DNA of 64,000 nucleotides from Dorea longicatena (GTDB taxonomy: Bacteria > Bacillota > Clostridia > Lachnospirales > Lachnospiraceae). Under the pieces are notes generated by a model. It searched no databases. It had not been told where the DNA came from and saw only the letters and a list, made by a program, of their open reading frames with translations. Every line of letters begins with the position of its first letter. Position 1 is the stretch's first letter. Positions 24,546-33,903 of the stretch are shown here, piece after piece. A program made the position numbers and the translations under genes. The DNA is taken from positions 2,367,001-2,431,000 of the forward strand of contig NZ_CP102280.1 of the NCBI RefSeq assembly GCF_025150085.1, written 5' to 3'.

Positions 24546-26522
24546 TCAGCTGTAGTAACGCTCCACTTTCCGGCTTCGGATAAAATCTTCTACTTCTTCG
24601 ATCCGTTCTGCCATCTGGCACTTTGGCAGTGCTTCCAGAACATCACTCCGATACCTGCCTTTTTTCGTGGCACGGTGATCTAAAATAGACACAACGCAGG
24701 TGTCCTGCTCCGTGCGGATTGCCCGGCCAAATCCCTGACGCAACTTCTTCTGCATATCTGGCACTACGATGGTCTGGATGTAGGATTTCAGCGATCGGTA
24801 CTGCTCCCTCTGGGCTTCATGGATAGGGTCCGGAACAGAAAACGGTAGTTTTACGATAATCAGGGACGATACCATGTCACCCGGAAAGTCCACACCCTCC
24901 CAGCAGGAGCCGGCTGCGAACAACACGGCATTCTCCATCTTCTTAAACCGGGCGATCTCTTCCTGGGAGTTTCTCCATACCTGCACCATCGGAAACGGGA
25001 TCTGATCCCGCAAAAGCTGCTGCACATTTCCCATCAGGGTATAAGATGTGAACAGTACCAGCGTATGCCCGTAAGTGGAACACACCAGATCACGGATCTG
25101 CCCGGCAAGCTGCTCGGCCTCTTCCCGGCTCCCCTTTTTTCTTGGTTTTAAATGCTCCGGGATGTAAAGCAGACAGTTCTCCTGATAGCAGAATGGGGAT
25201 TCTGCCACACACTCCCGGACACCTGTTTCTTTTTCCAGCCCGGTCATCTGTCTGGTCCTTGCAAAACCGTTCCCGGCTTTTAAGGTGCCGCTGGTTAAGA
25301 TCGCCGGAAATCCCTGGCTCCATAAGGTGGTGTCCAGATACTTCGGGATCTCCCGGTTGACTGCCATAAAGGTTAAATGTCCCCGGCTGTCCTGCTGCAA
25401 AAACAAAATATACCGTTTGTCGTTCTTTAAAAACCAGCCGAACAGCTCTTCCATCTCTTCCAGCCGCCGGAAAGTCCAGTAAGGAATATTCCCGGCGAGC
25501 CTTTTAATCATAAGCTGAAGTCTTTCCTGCATCTGGGCTAAGGCTGTGCCAGCTCCCGGCGGAAAATAAAAACTTTCTTTTCCAGCCATGTCCTCGATGC
25601 CATCTTTCCGGTGCTTTCGAATCTCCATCTGAAGAGCGGAAACCCCTTCCAGCAGCCGTTTTCCATCCGTGCCTTTATGCTCTCTGACTAAAAAGTAAGC
25701 AATCTCCTGCACATCTTCCCTTCCAATGCTTCTTCCATACATCTGGCTGGCGGCTTCCGGGAGTTTATGGGCCTCATCCACGACCAGAGCCCTGTAATCT
25801 GCCAGAAGCGGACGGTACCCATTTGCCCGGTGCATGGCATCTGCCAGAAGATAATTGTGATTGCAAATCTGTAAAAAAATATCCTCTTTCCTGGAAATAT
25901 CCAGATGCTTCTGATAACGGCATCCTGCTTTCCCCGGACATTCCCTGGGGCAGAATTTCGGTACGCACACCAGCCTGCGGTCAAAACCGCTCAGGTTATG
26001 TACGGAATCTAAATCAAAGTTATGCCGGAGGGACTTCAATGCCTCCATCTGTGCCTGATTTTTATTCTTGTCCCGGACTGCCTCTAATCTCTGGGCCAGC
26101 CTGTAATCGCATACAAAATGTTCCTTTCCCTTGCGGACGACCGCTTTTAACTCTCCCTGAAGCAGATCTGCTTTTAACAATACGTCCGATAAGAAAGGAA
26201 CATATTCCTCTATGATGGCTTTCTGTAAGGCGATACTGGAAGTGGATACCACTACAGACCGCCTGTCACATCCCGAATAACCGGAATGCAGTACACTATA
26301 TTTCCGCATCAGGATGCAGGCTGTCAGATAGGCATAGGTCTTTCCGATGCCGACTCCTGCATCACAGAGCGTGATTTCATTTTTCATAAGGGCATCCAGC
26401 ATTTCATGGCAGAGACGGATCTGTTCTTCCCTTACATGAAGCCCGGCTTCCGGGAGAAGCTCCCGAAAGATCTGTTCCACTTCGCCATGTGCCCTTTTCT
26501 GATATTCATTTTTATAACACAT
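24546..26522 (-). CDS. DinG/XPD-like ATP-dependent DNA helicase
   Basis: A 658-aa superfamily 2 helicase. Walker A GVGIGKTYAY is at about residues 58-67. A four-cysteine iron-sulfur cluster region includes FCPRECPGKAGCRYQ (about 196-210). The DEAH box is in VVDEAHKLPEA (about 246). Motifs SCWEGVDFPGD and QGFGRAIRTEQ occur near the end. It is expected to unwind 5'-3' and resolve R-loops or G-rich DNA during element replication. AAGGAG precedes the start. Confidence 0.92.
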   Translation of the reverse strand: MCYKNEYQKRAHGEVEQIFRELLPEAGLHVREEQIRLCHEMLDALMKNEITLCDAGVGIGKTYAYLTACILMRKYSVLHSGYSGCDRRSVVVSTSSIALQKAIIEEYVPFLSDVLLKADLLQGELKAVVRKGKEHFVCDYRLAQRLEAVRDKNKNQAQMEALKSLRHNFDLDSVHNLSGFDRRLVCVPKFCPRECPGKAGCRYQKHLDISRKEDIFLQICNHNYLLADAMHRANGYRPLLADYRALVVDEAHKLPEAASQMYGRSIGREDVQEIAYFLVREHKGTDGKRLLEGVSALQMEIRKHRKDGIEDMAGKESFYFPPGAGTALAQMQERLQLMIKRLAGNIPYWTFRRLEEMEELFGWFLKNDKRYILFLQQDSRGHLTFMAVNREIPKYLDTTLWSQGFPAILTSGTLKAGNGFARTRQMTGLEKETGVRECVAESPFCYQENCLLYIPEHLKPRKKGSREEAEQLAGQIRDLVCSTYGHTLVLFTSYTLMGNVQQLLRDQIPFPMVQVWRNSQEEIARFKKMENAVLFAAGSCWEGVDFPGDMVSSLIIVKLPFSVPDPIHEAQREQYRSLKSYIQTIVVPDMQKKLRQGFGRAIRTEQDTCVVSILDHRATKKGRYRSDVLEALPKCQMAERIEEVEDFIRSRKVERYYS

Positions 26523-26543
26523 TACTTCTCCTTGTCAGAAATC

Positions 26544-27269
26544 TTATCTTACCGTACCCTTACAGACGGGTCTGGTCGCTTCCGGTGTATTCTGTCCCTG
26601 TTCCTGCATTTTCTTTATGGCAGCATTCCCTCTTGCCATCATCCTTCGGATATCCGTCCGGGAAACATTCCATGTCCTTACTTTCTGAGGAGCTTTCCTT
26701 ACCTGCTCAGACAAATGGCATTCACAGAGTTTCGGATATACCACCATTGCTTCCGGTAATTCCAGCGGATACTCAATCATGGGATGGTACACAATATCCC
26801 GGATCACCTGCTCATAACATTCCATCTGCATTCTTGCCGTACTGTCCTGATAGATATTTTTCCCTTTCATGGCACTGTAGACCTGCGATGAGATGTATCC
26901 CAACGCTTCAAAACTACAGTACCCATACGGAGTCACGCCGGAAAGGGAATCCGGATCTTTTAAGGCATTCAGATAAACTTCTTTTCCCTGGGCGATCAGC
27001 CACATCCGAAAATCGGAAAAACTGTCATCACTGCACCCTGCTTCCATCATAATACCTGCCGCTGTCCATAAGCCGTACTTATAAGCCGCATCCCGGTAAC
27101 TGTAAACAAGATTGTGGAATTGGAGGACATCCTCCGGTGTCATATAGAAGAGCTGCTGCTTGATCCACACTGCCGAAGCATCCAGATCGGTGCCGCACAC
27201 TTCCTTTGCTTTTTCAATCAGATTCCAGAATTGATCCTTGCTCATTCCACTTCTTTTTGTTTCTTCCAT
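26544..27269 (-). CDS. DUF4240-domain protein
   Basis: A 241-aa soluble protein. Residues 12-140 match DUF4240, with DQFWNLIEKAKEVCG, then YSYRDAAYKYGLWTAAGI and FSDFRMWLIAQGKEVYLNAL. DUF4240 proteins occur widely in ICEs and toxin-immunity contexts; the function is unknown. The C-terminal 100 residues are basic. It lies 21 bp upstream of the helicase gene in the same direction, and a structured non-coding region precedes it. Confidence 0.8.
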   Translation of the reverse strand: MEETKRSGMSKDQFWNLIEKAKEVCGTDLDASAVWIKQQLFYMTPEDVLQFHNLVYSYRDAAYKYGLWTAAGIMMEAGCSDDSFSDFRMWLIAQGKEVYLNALKDPDSLSGVTPYGYCSFEALGYISSQVYSAMKGKNIYQDSTARMQMECYEQVIRDIVYHPMIEYPLELPEAMVVYPKLCECHLSEQVRKAPQKVRTWNVSRTDIRRMMARGNAAIKKMQEQGQNTPEATRPVCKGTVR

Positions 27270-27794
27270 CTGTTCTCTCCCCTTGATGTGACGTTAATAC
27301 CACAAGAATACGGCTGTAGTCTCCCACAGCCGCATGGTATCTGATATCAACGACACACTTCTTCATTGATTTCTTTTTTATCTTGCTGTTCCGCATTTGA
27401 CCTCGCACCCCCGGAACTATCCCTGTATTTCTTCTGGGAAAGGGGACACTACAGGCGGGCGGCTGGCCTGCCGCCGCTCACAGATGTCCTAGGGGTCTTT
27501 CTGATTACAACCCGGAGTCCATCTTCCGCTCTCTGGCTGGTAACGTGTATCATTATCCCCCGTCCGTGATCCTGGCGAAAGGCTGCCACCGCCTTATTCA
27601 CAGCTATGCTTTCTCGCTCCAAGTCTAAGAATCTTTACCCTATACTTAATCATGGCGCTCATACTGTCACGCTTCTACGGTTGGGAACGTACCTGTAGTG
27701 CCGATATTCACTTGCCAAAGAACAGCCGAGGGATGTCCCTCTGCTTACTAGCCGATGGCAGTGTATTTTTTTATTCACTTCACAAAAAAATATT
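27270..27794 (-). ncRNA. Candidate large structured RNA of unknown class (525-bp non-coding, GC-rich)
   Basis: No acceptable gene covers this interval, yet it is clearly more GC-rich than its flanks. On the minus strand CACTACAGG (27700-27692) can pair with CCTGTAGTG (27455-27447), extending to 11 bp with one G-U, closing about 240 nt. Local hairpins lie at 27728-27741 (GAGGGA/TCCCTC), 27458-27475 (GGCGGC/GCCGCC) and 27311-27332 (CGGCTGT/ACAGCCG). It resembles large phage- or ICE-borne RNAs in size and layout. I recognise no named class, and it is not RNase P, tmRNA or a group II domain V. Confidence 0.45.
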
Positions 27795-28289
27795 TTATCT
27801 TGCATCCCCGGATCTGTTTTTCTTCTTTGCCGGATTCTTTTGTTTTTCATCGTTCTTACGGCTTTCTTTCTGTTTTTTTGCTTCTTCCGGCGGCATCTTC
27901 ATCACATGGAGTTCTCCGTTAAACAGAGTAAAAATTTCCGGTGACTGGTATTTTTCTTTAAATTTTTCAATCTGCCCCGGTGTCAGCGAAGTAAAATCAT
28001 CTTCTGTCAGCCCTACTACAAGGAAAGTCCCGGCTATCGCATCATAGACCTGTCCATGATCATCATATAACGCCCGGTTCAGTGGCAATCCCTCAAATTT
28101 TCCATTGCCGTTTAAAAGGATTCCAACTTTATCATCAAACGGATAGGTCATTTCAATGTCACCGCCTACCGCCTGCTGCAGTTCCTCCAGCTCATTGGGG
28201 ATGTTCTTGACATAGGGAGCTTTCATCGGCTCGACTACCAGTACCGTCATCATTTCTTCCTGCATTTCGGACCCTTCTTTCTCATCCAT
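27795..28289 (-). CDS. DUF3846-domain protein
   Basis: A 164-aa protein. TVLVVEPMKAPYVKNIPNEL, QAVGGDIEMTYPFDDKVGIL and LNRALYDDHGQVYDAIAGTF (about residues 15-95) are typical of DUF3846. The last 35 residues are Lys/Glu-rich. The family is restricted mainly to mobile elements and is of unknown role. A strong ribosome site and an in-frame second ATG (residue 13) leave the exact start open. Confidence 0.8.
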   Translation of the reverse strand: MDEKEGSEMQEEMMTVLVVEPMKAPYVKNIPNELEELQQAVGGDIEMTYPFDDKVGILLNGNGKFEGLPLNRALYDDHGQVYDAIAGTFLVVGLTEDDFTSLTPGQIEKFKEKYQSPEIFTLFNGELHVMKMPPEEAKKQKESRKNDEKQKNPAKKKNRSGDAR

Positions 28290-28345
28290 CGTATCAATCC
28301 TCCTGTCTGTTCGTTCTAATAGTCAGCCGATGAGAACCTTTTGTT

Positions 28346-28786
28346 TTATTCAAATTTCATGGACTTTTTGATCTTTTCCCGTAACCTCCGCAATCTTGTA
28401 TAAACCGTCTGCTCCGGCAGTTCCATGTGATGACTGATCTCTTTTGGTGCATATCCCATCATCTTCAGGACAATCATCTGAAGAGTTTTCTTATCAGTTG
28501 ATAACAGGATCTGAAGCAGTTCTTCGTTCTCCACGGTATCCAGCAGGGCTTCTACGCTCTCCGGCTGGGACTCTTTGGTTTCTTTTTCTTCCAGGAGCAG
28601 TTCCATACAGTCCAGAAGCGAGGTCTGGTGTTCCCGGAATCTCCGCTCTGCATTGAAATCGTCCCAGTCATACTCCCGAAGCTTCTGGATCGTCTCTTCA
28701 TCCACGCCCTGTTCACGCAGGATCTTCTCTTCCTCTGCTTTCCACTGGTTCCATCTATATTCTTCTTTTGCTTTATTGTAAGCCAC
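28346..28786 (-). CDS. Sigma-70-like protein (region 4 helix-turn-helix)
   Basis: A 146-aa protein. Residues 90-145 contain TLQMIVLKMMGYAPKEISHH then MELPEQTVYTRLRRLREKIK, a sigma region 4/TrfA-like HTH. The N-terminal part is helical and acidic and does not look like region 2, so it may be a partial sigma factor or a regulator that contacts the -35 element. Two 17-bp direct repeats stand upstream (28955-28993). Confidence 0.75.
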   Translation of the reverse strand: MAYNKAKEEYRWNQWKAEEEKILREQGVDEETIQKLREYDWDDFNAERRFREHQTSLLDCMELLLEEKETKESQPESVEALLDTVENEELLQILLSTDKKTLQMIVLKMMGYAPKEISHHMELPEQTVYTRLRRLREKIKKSMKFE

Positions 28787-28954
28787 TTATGTTTTCCTCC
28801 GATCTGAATTTTTGCGAAATCAAATCGGAGTGTGGCGGTGCTCTGGTCCGTTCTTCCTGTCTACAGGAATGTCCGGCATTTCTGCTGTCTCCCTGCAAAC
28901 ACGGATCTCCTTTGTAATCATATCTTTACAAAGGCACAGTGTATCGGATGCACC

Positions 28955-28993
28955 TGTCAGTTAACGGTCAGAAAACTGTCAATTGACGGTCAG
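28955..28993 (-). repeat. Pair of 17-bp direct repeats, 22-bp period
   Basis: TGTCAGTTAACGGTCAG (28955-28971) and TGTCAATTGACGGTCAG (28977-28993) differ at two positions and are spaced two helical turns apart. They lie between the response-regulator stop and the sigma-like gene start, so they are good candidates for an operator of the sigma-like operon. Confidence 0.5.
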
Positions 28994-29058
28994 CTTTTAT
29001 CACCTTCTTTCCAGAATAAATAAAATAAGACGAACAATCTTTTTACGGATCATTCGCC

Positions 29059-29778
29059 TTACTGTTGTTCGTTTTCTTTATTCAATTCAAATTTGTAACC
29101 TATATCCCTGACACTGACGATACAATTCCCAGCACCATCTTCAACAACATTCAGCTTTTTTCTCAGTCGCTTTACCAGACACCAGATGATATTTTTAATA
29201 TCACCAACAGGATAATCTTTCCAGACAAGCTGGTAAATCTGTTCAAACGTGTATACTCTCATCGGTGTCGCCGCTAATAAGTATAAAAAATTATATTCTT
29301 GTCGTGTTAAATGTAACGCTACATCATTCCAAAATACTTTATGTTTCTTATGATCCATTACAAGTTTTCCCTTATTAATCATCGTTTCGGATTGCTTTTG
29401 AGTTATTTTTTGTTTATTGTTTCGTCGTGCCAATGAAAAAATCTGCAGATCTACTTCTTCTATAGTGCTATTTATATCCATTACACAATCTGCACCAGCG
29501 TATATTAATTCTTTTTTCCATGACATACACAATAAAGAAGATGCATCCGTCAAAATAATAATTGGTATCTGCGTTATCTTTCTAATAGCAGATATAATAT
29601 TACTTATGTTCTCTTTATAAACGATTACTCCTATTACAAGCATATCATAAGAAAATAAACTCAAATTATGCAGTAAAATTTGTAGATTTTCTGCATAATC
29701 TGAGTTTATCTCATTGAATAGTTTTCGATATGATTGATTGTCAAAATATGCTAATATCTTGTATTTTGTGTCTTTCAT
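29059..29778 (-). CDS. Orphan OmpR-type response regulator with degenerate receiver
   Basis: A 239-aa protein. The C-terminal winged helix (about residues 135-232) is typical of OmpR/PhoB: LHLTRQEYNFLYLLAATPMR, then KNIIWCLVKRLRKKL and VSVRDIGYKFEL. The receiver (8-120) lacks the phospho-acceptor Asp: the usual DLILLD strand reads DMLVIGVIVYK. No histidine kinase is adjacent. It is therefore probably phosphorylation-independent. It is read from the DtxR gene side (31-bp gap) and may belong to the iron cargo. Confidence 0.8.
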   Translation of the reverse strand: MKDTKYKILAYFDNQSYRKLFNEINSDYAENLQILLHNLSLFSYDMLVIGVIVYKENISNIISAIRKITQIPIIILTDASSLLCMSWKKELIYAGADCVMDINSTIEEVDLQIFSLARRNNKQKITQKQSETMINKGKLVMDHKKHKVFWNDVALHLTRQEYNFLYLLAATPMRVYTFEQIYQLVWKDYPVGDIKNIIWCLVKRLRKKLNVVEDGAGNCIVSVRDIGYKFELNKENEQQ

Positions 29779-29808
29779 ATTTAATCTATTTTAGCAAAGC
29801 AACATTTT

Positions 29809-30225
29809 CTACTTCTTCACAGGAAAATCATCAAATGTATTGTCAATTTTTTGTGAAGCAATCTCTCTCATCGCATGCTCTTTCAGTTTTTGAAAACTTT
29901 CATCACTGACTGCATGTTCCATGCGACAAGCATCAACTTCTGCAATTTGTGGATTAACTCCAACGGATATAAGTTGATGAGTAAAAAAACAATGGCGTTC
30001 GTAAATTTTTTCAGCCACATCCCAGCCAAGGTCGGTCAGGTGTATATAATGGTTTTCGTCTGTTGTCAAAAAGCCACCCTCTCGTAAAGTTCCTACTGCG
30101 TAACATACGCTGGGTTTTGAAACTTCCATGTACCGGGCAACATCCACAGAGCGCACCATACCGAGCTTCTTTTGGAGTATAAGCACGGCCTCCAAATAAT
30201 CCTCTCCGGCAGTATGAAGTTTCAT
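29809..30225 (-). CDS. DtxR/MntR-family metal-dependent repressor
   Basis: A 138-aa protein. Residues 1-65 form a winged helix opening HTAGEDYLEAVLIL. The dimerisation domain carries RHCFFTHQLIS and EVDACRMEHAVSD. The metal ligands are mixed: Asp/Glu in EDYLE as in MntR, but Cys in ACRMEH, as in DtxR (Cys-x-x-Glu-His). Iron sensing is thus more likely than manganese. It is the last gene of the ABC pair operon (19-bp gap) and probably represses the transport cargo when metal is plentiful. Confidence 0.85.
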   Translation of the reverse strand: MKLHTAGEDYLEAVLILQKKLGMVRSVDVARYMEVSKPSVCYAVGTLREGGFLTTDENHYIHLTDLGWDVAEKIYERHCFFTHQLISVGVNPQIAEVDACRMEHAVSDESFQKLKEHAMREIASQKIDNTFDDFPVKK

Positions 30226-30243
30226 AGGCAGCTCCTTTCGCCA

Positions 30244-31992
30244 TTAAGCAAGACTCCAGCCAGCCGCACTCTTTCGGATATTGACAAAATCCTGATAGAT
30301 ACCAGGCTGTTTCAAAAGTTCCTCATGGGTTCCTTGCTGTGCAATCTGGCCGTTGTCTATAACTAAAATCTGATCGGCGTTCTGGATGGTATTTAGGCGG
30401 TGAGCAATTACAAGCAGGGTCTTTCCCTTCACCAATTCGGAAATAGCCTCCTGAATATAGCTTTCATTGTCCGTATCCACACTCGCGGTAGCTTCGTCCA
30501 AAATGACGATAGGCGCGTCTTTCAGGATACAGCGGGCAATCGAAATACGCTGCTTTTCGCCACCAGAGAGTGTCGCACCGCCTTCGCCAACCACTGTCTG
30601 GAACCCATCAGGCAGAGCCATAATGAAATCATAGCAGCGGGCTTTTCTGGCAGCCTCATAGATTTCTTCTTCCGTGGCATCTGGCTTTCCCATGATGATA
30701 TTGTTGTAAATGGTGTCCTGAAACAGATACACGCGCTGGAATACCATGCTGATCTGATTCATCAATTCCGACAGAGGTACATTGTGAATATCCACACCCC
30801 TTATCGTCACATTGCCGGATTTTATATCCCAAAGCCGCGCCAGTAAGTTTGCAATGGTGGACTTACCACTACCGGATGGCCCAACCAGCGCTGTCATAGA
30901 ATTTTTCTTCATGGCAAAACTGATATGGTGCAAAACCTCTTTATCCTGATAAGCAAATGTAACATCGTTGAACAGGACTTCCGGCTGTCCCGGCTGTGCC
31001 TGAGCCGGAATATGCTGCTTGCCGTTGTCGGAAAGTTCCGGTTCATCCAATACCGCTTCAATACGATCAAGGGCAGCGTTCATAACGGTTAGTCTGGATG
31101 CTTCTCCATAGAGAGCCTTCAACGGGCCAAAAAGATCAAATACAAATAGCAGAACACCCAACACATAAGCCAAAGAAAGCGCACCGCTCTGTTCCAACAC
31201 AATAGACAGGCCGAAAATTGCCGCAATACCAATACCGTAAAGGATATTCAGCCCCATTGTCCACGGGGTCATTTTCCGTTCAAAATCAAGCGATGTATTT
31301 CTGGAACGTTTGAAATTGCCGGACAGTTCTTCGGATTTTTCTCCAAGCAGGTTATAGCTCTTAATAACACCAATGCCCTCCACAAAAGACAGCACCGCAT
31401 CGGTCAGCCGTTCACTCTGCTCCTGACGGCCTGCTGCTTCTCGTAGGGAAACTTTGTTCATTCCCTTAGATACCAGCCATGCCAAAATAGTAACTATCGC
31501 AGCAATCAAGCCAAGCTGCCAATTCAGATAAAACATGAACGCCAGCAAAACCAGCGAGGACAGCAGATAGCTCATCATGTTTCCCAGCGTACTCATAGCG
31601 ACTTCTTCAATGAACACCATGTCGGTACTGAGGACAGAACTGATCTTGCCAATATTGCCGGAAGTGAAATATCCCATCGGAAGTTTCCGCAGATGGCCGC
31701 CCAATTCGATACGCTTGTCAGCGAACATCAAATATCCCGCTGCACTTTGCAGGCTGTCACTAAGATAGTGGACGAGCATCTGAACCAGCACAATAGCGGC
31801 AAGGCCAAGTCCCACATAAAGACAAGTCTGCCCGGTAATCGTCTTATTTGCAAATCCACTCAAAACCACAAAGGCCAGAAAAATCGGCATTTTGGACAGA
31901 ATGGATTCCAGAAACGCACAAACAAATGCGCCCTGAATACGGCTCTTATAATGGTCGGAAAGTTTCAATATTCTTGAAAACAAAGCAAACAT
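30244..31992 (-). CDS. ABC transporter, fused permease/ATPase, second half of pair (YbtQ-like)
   Basis: A 582-aa type-IV (exporter-fold) ABC half-transporter. Residues 15-300 hold six membrane helices. The ATPase domain has Walker A GPSGSGKST, signature LSGGEKQR and Walker B IVILDEATAS. It probably forms a heterodimer with the neighbour upstream, whose stop codon directly abuts its ATG. By context (DtxR and ECF transporter) the pair resembles YbtPQ/IrtAB, which move siderophores or their iron complexes; that is inference. Confidence 0.88.
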   Translation of the reverse strand: MFALFSRILKLSDHYKSRIQGAFVCAFLESILSKMPIFLAFVVLSGFANKTITGQTCLYVGLGLAAIVLVQMLVHYLSDSLQSAAGYLMFADKRIELGGHLRKLPMGYFTSGNIGKISSVLSTDMVFIEEVAMSTLGNMMSYLLSSLVLLAFMFYLNWQLGLIAAIVTILAWLVSKGMNKVSLREAAGRQEQSERLTDAVLSFVEGIGVIKSYNLLGEKSEELSGNFKRSRNTSLDFERKMTPWTMGLNILYGIGIAAIFGLSIVLEQSGALSLAYVLGVLLFVFDLFGPLKALYGEASRLTVMNAALDRIEAVLDEPELSDNGKQHIPAQAQPGQPEVLFNDVTFAYQDKEVLHHISFAMKKNSMTALVGPSGSGKSTIANLLARLWDIKSGNVTIRGVDIHNVPLSELMNQISMVFQRVYLFQDTIYNNIIMGKPDATEEEIYEAARKARCYDFIMALPDGFQTVVGEGGATLSGGEKQRISIARCILKDAPIVILDEATASVDTDNESYIQEAISELVKGKTLLVIAHRLNTIQNADQILVIDNGQIAQQGTHEELLKQPGIYQDFVNIRKSAAGWSLA

Positions 31993-33777
31993 TTATTTCC
32001 CCTCCTTTGCAGTATGTACTTTCCACTCGGCGCTGTCCTGTGCCGCTTTCCACAACTTTTGATATTCTGGGCAGGACTGGATCAGCTCCTGATGTTTGCC
32101 CGTTGCAACCAGCTTTCCGTGATCCATAACACAAATCTGATCTGCGTTCATAATGGCTGGTAATTTGTGCGCGATAACCACAAGGGTCTTACCTTTTACA
32201 AGCTCTGCAATGGCAGCTTCCATCTTTTCCTCATTTTCGGGATCGGCATAGGCAGTTGCCTCGTCAAGCACCACAATTGGAGCATCTTTTAAGATTGCCC
32301 TTGCCAGAGAAATACGCTGGCGCTGACCGCCGGAGAGCATTTTTCCTGCATCACCAGCCATTGAATGAATACCCTGCGGAAGTTTCTCAAGGAACTCCAT
32401 ACACTGAGCTTTCTTTGCGGCCTCCACCACTTCTTCATCCGTTGCGTTCAGCCGACCAAGCCTAATGTTTTCAAGCAGAGAGGTGTTGAACAGGTATTGA
32501 TCCTGCGCCACATAGGAAATACGGCTGTTGAGTGCTTCAAGGCTCATATCGCATAATTTCTGCCCACCGATGGAAATACTGCCTTTCTGTGGGTCATAAT
32601 AGTGAATCAGCAGTTTCGCTAATGTACTCTTGCCGGAGCCAGATTCACCAACAAGGGCTGTTTTCTGTCCAGCTTTTGCCGTAAAGGAAATGTCATGGAG
32701 AACTTCATCCTCAATTACAACAGGCTTTCCATCCGGGCCGGGCTGTGTGGTCTGATAAGCGAAAGAAACATGGTCATAAGTAATGGTGTCATCTTTCCCG
32801 TGGAACGCATCTTCTGTCTGCTGGAGCTCTGGCGCATCCAACACCTGCTCCAATGCAGAAATTTTATAGTTGAGCTGGGGCATGGTAGGCAGGAAACCGA
32901 GAGATTTCAGCAGTGGCATACCAATACTTAAAGAAAGACACAGTACCAAGATCAAATTAGGCAAAGTAGACCAGCCAGAGAGAACGAACCATGCGCCAAC
33001 AGGTAAAGTCAGAATAATGGTGCATGGAAGCAGACTGCTGTAAATTGCCATCCACGGCCACGCCGCCTTGTACCACGCCAGAGTATAGTCCCGATAATCT
33101 GATACATCTTTGCGGAACCGCTCATAGGAATCTGCGTCCTTATTGAATACCTTGACAACCTCCATACCATTGATGTACTCAATGATCGTGTTGTTCATTT
33201 TCTGTGCAGACTGATAGTAGGGACCCATGCGCTTCATTCCAACAGAGTACATAATGACCATGGAGAGCAGGCTGATCGGGATAGAGGCCAAAGACATAAG
33301 AGCCAGTTTCCAGTCCGCACAAAACATAGCAACATAAATCACCAGCGGGATCAGTAAATTTGCGATACCCTCCGGGACTGAATGAGCAAGGAGCAATTCC
33401 AAGCTGTCCACATCATCGACAAACAGCTTTTTGATTGTCCCTGTCCCTTTTTCCTCCACAATGCCAAGGGGAAGTTTCTCAAACTTCTTTTGCAGAGATA
33501 CCCGCAGCCGGAACAATGTGTTATATGCTGCTTTATGAGAAATTGATAATCCCCATCCATAAAAAAACGCCTGCAAAACAAGACAGATCAAAACCCCTAT
33601 AACACGCAATAAAACAAATTCTGTTTCAACAGAATCGCCCATAACCAATGGCGAAATGACCTGATAGGCCAGCACAAAAGGCAGGATGCCCATAAGAACG
33701 CTGACCAGTACGACAACCGTGGCCACATACATATTTTTCTTATATGGCCCTGCGTACTCAAAGATTTTTTTGAACAT
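31993..33777 (-). CDS. ABC transporter, fused permease/ATPase, first half of pair (YbtP-like)
   Basis: A 594-aa ABC half-transporter. Six membrane helices lie in residues 15-310, followed by Walker A GESGSGKST, signature LSGGQRQR and Walker B IVVLDEATAY. It is the first gene of its transcription unit: AAGGAGGG precedes the ATG, and a terminator of the ECF operon lies 45 bp upstream. It is the likely heterodimer partner of the downstream half. Confidence 0.88.
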   Translation of the reverse strand: MFKKIFEYAGPYKKNMYVATVVVLVSVLMGILPFVLAYQVISPLVMGDSVETEFVLLRVIGVLICLVLQAFFYGWGLSISHKAAYNTLFRLRVSLQKKFEKLPLGIVEEKGTGTIKKLFVDDVDSLELLLAHSVPEGIANLLIPLVIYVAMFCADWKLALMSLASIPISLLSMVIMYSVGMKRMGPYYQSAQKMNNTIIEYINGMEVVKVFNKDADSYERFRKDVSDYRDYTLAWYKAAWPWMAIYSSLLPCTIILTLPVGAWFVLSGWSTLPNLILVLCLSLSIGMPLLKSLGFLPTMPQLNYKISALEQVLDAPELQQTEDAFHGKDDTITYDHVSFAYQTTQPGPDGKPVVIEDEVLHDISFTAKAGQKTALVGESGSGKSTLAKLLIHYYDPQKGSISIGGQKLCDMSLEALNSRISYVAQDQYLFNTSLLENIRLGRLNATDEEVVEAAKKAQCMEFLEKLPQGIHSMAGDAGKMLSGGQRQRISLARAILKDAPIVVLDEATAYADPENEEKMEAAIAELVKGKTLVVIAHKLPAIMNADQICVMDHGKLVATGKHQELIQSCPEYQKLWKAAQDSAEWKVHTAKEGK

Positions 33778-33814
33778 AAGCCCTCCTTATATTGAGCCGT
33801 ACTGTCTGTGCTTC

Positions 33815-33849
33815 AAAAAAAAGAGGCCGCCAAAGTAAAGCGGCCTCTT
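33815..33849 (-). terminator. Rho-independent terminator of the ECF operon
   Basis: The minus strand reads AAGAGGCCGC, a loop, GCGGCCTCTT, then a TTTTTT run. The 10-bp stem is perfect. It follows the ATPase gene stop at 33904 and separates the ECF unit from the ABC pair unit. Confidence 0.9.
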
Positions 33850-33903
33850 ATCATTATCTTTCTGTCCAGTCAAGGCGGCCCTGACATTCATAATTTCTAA
33901 AAT

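Noticed and set aside
27270..27794. Group II intron, RNase P or tmRNA in the non-coding interval
   Set aside because: I looked for domain V, the RNase P core and a tmRNA acceptor stem/tag and found none.
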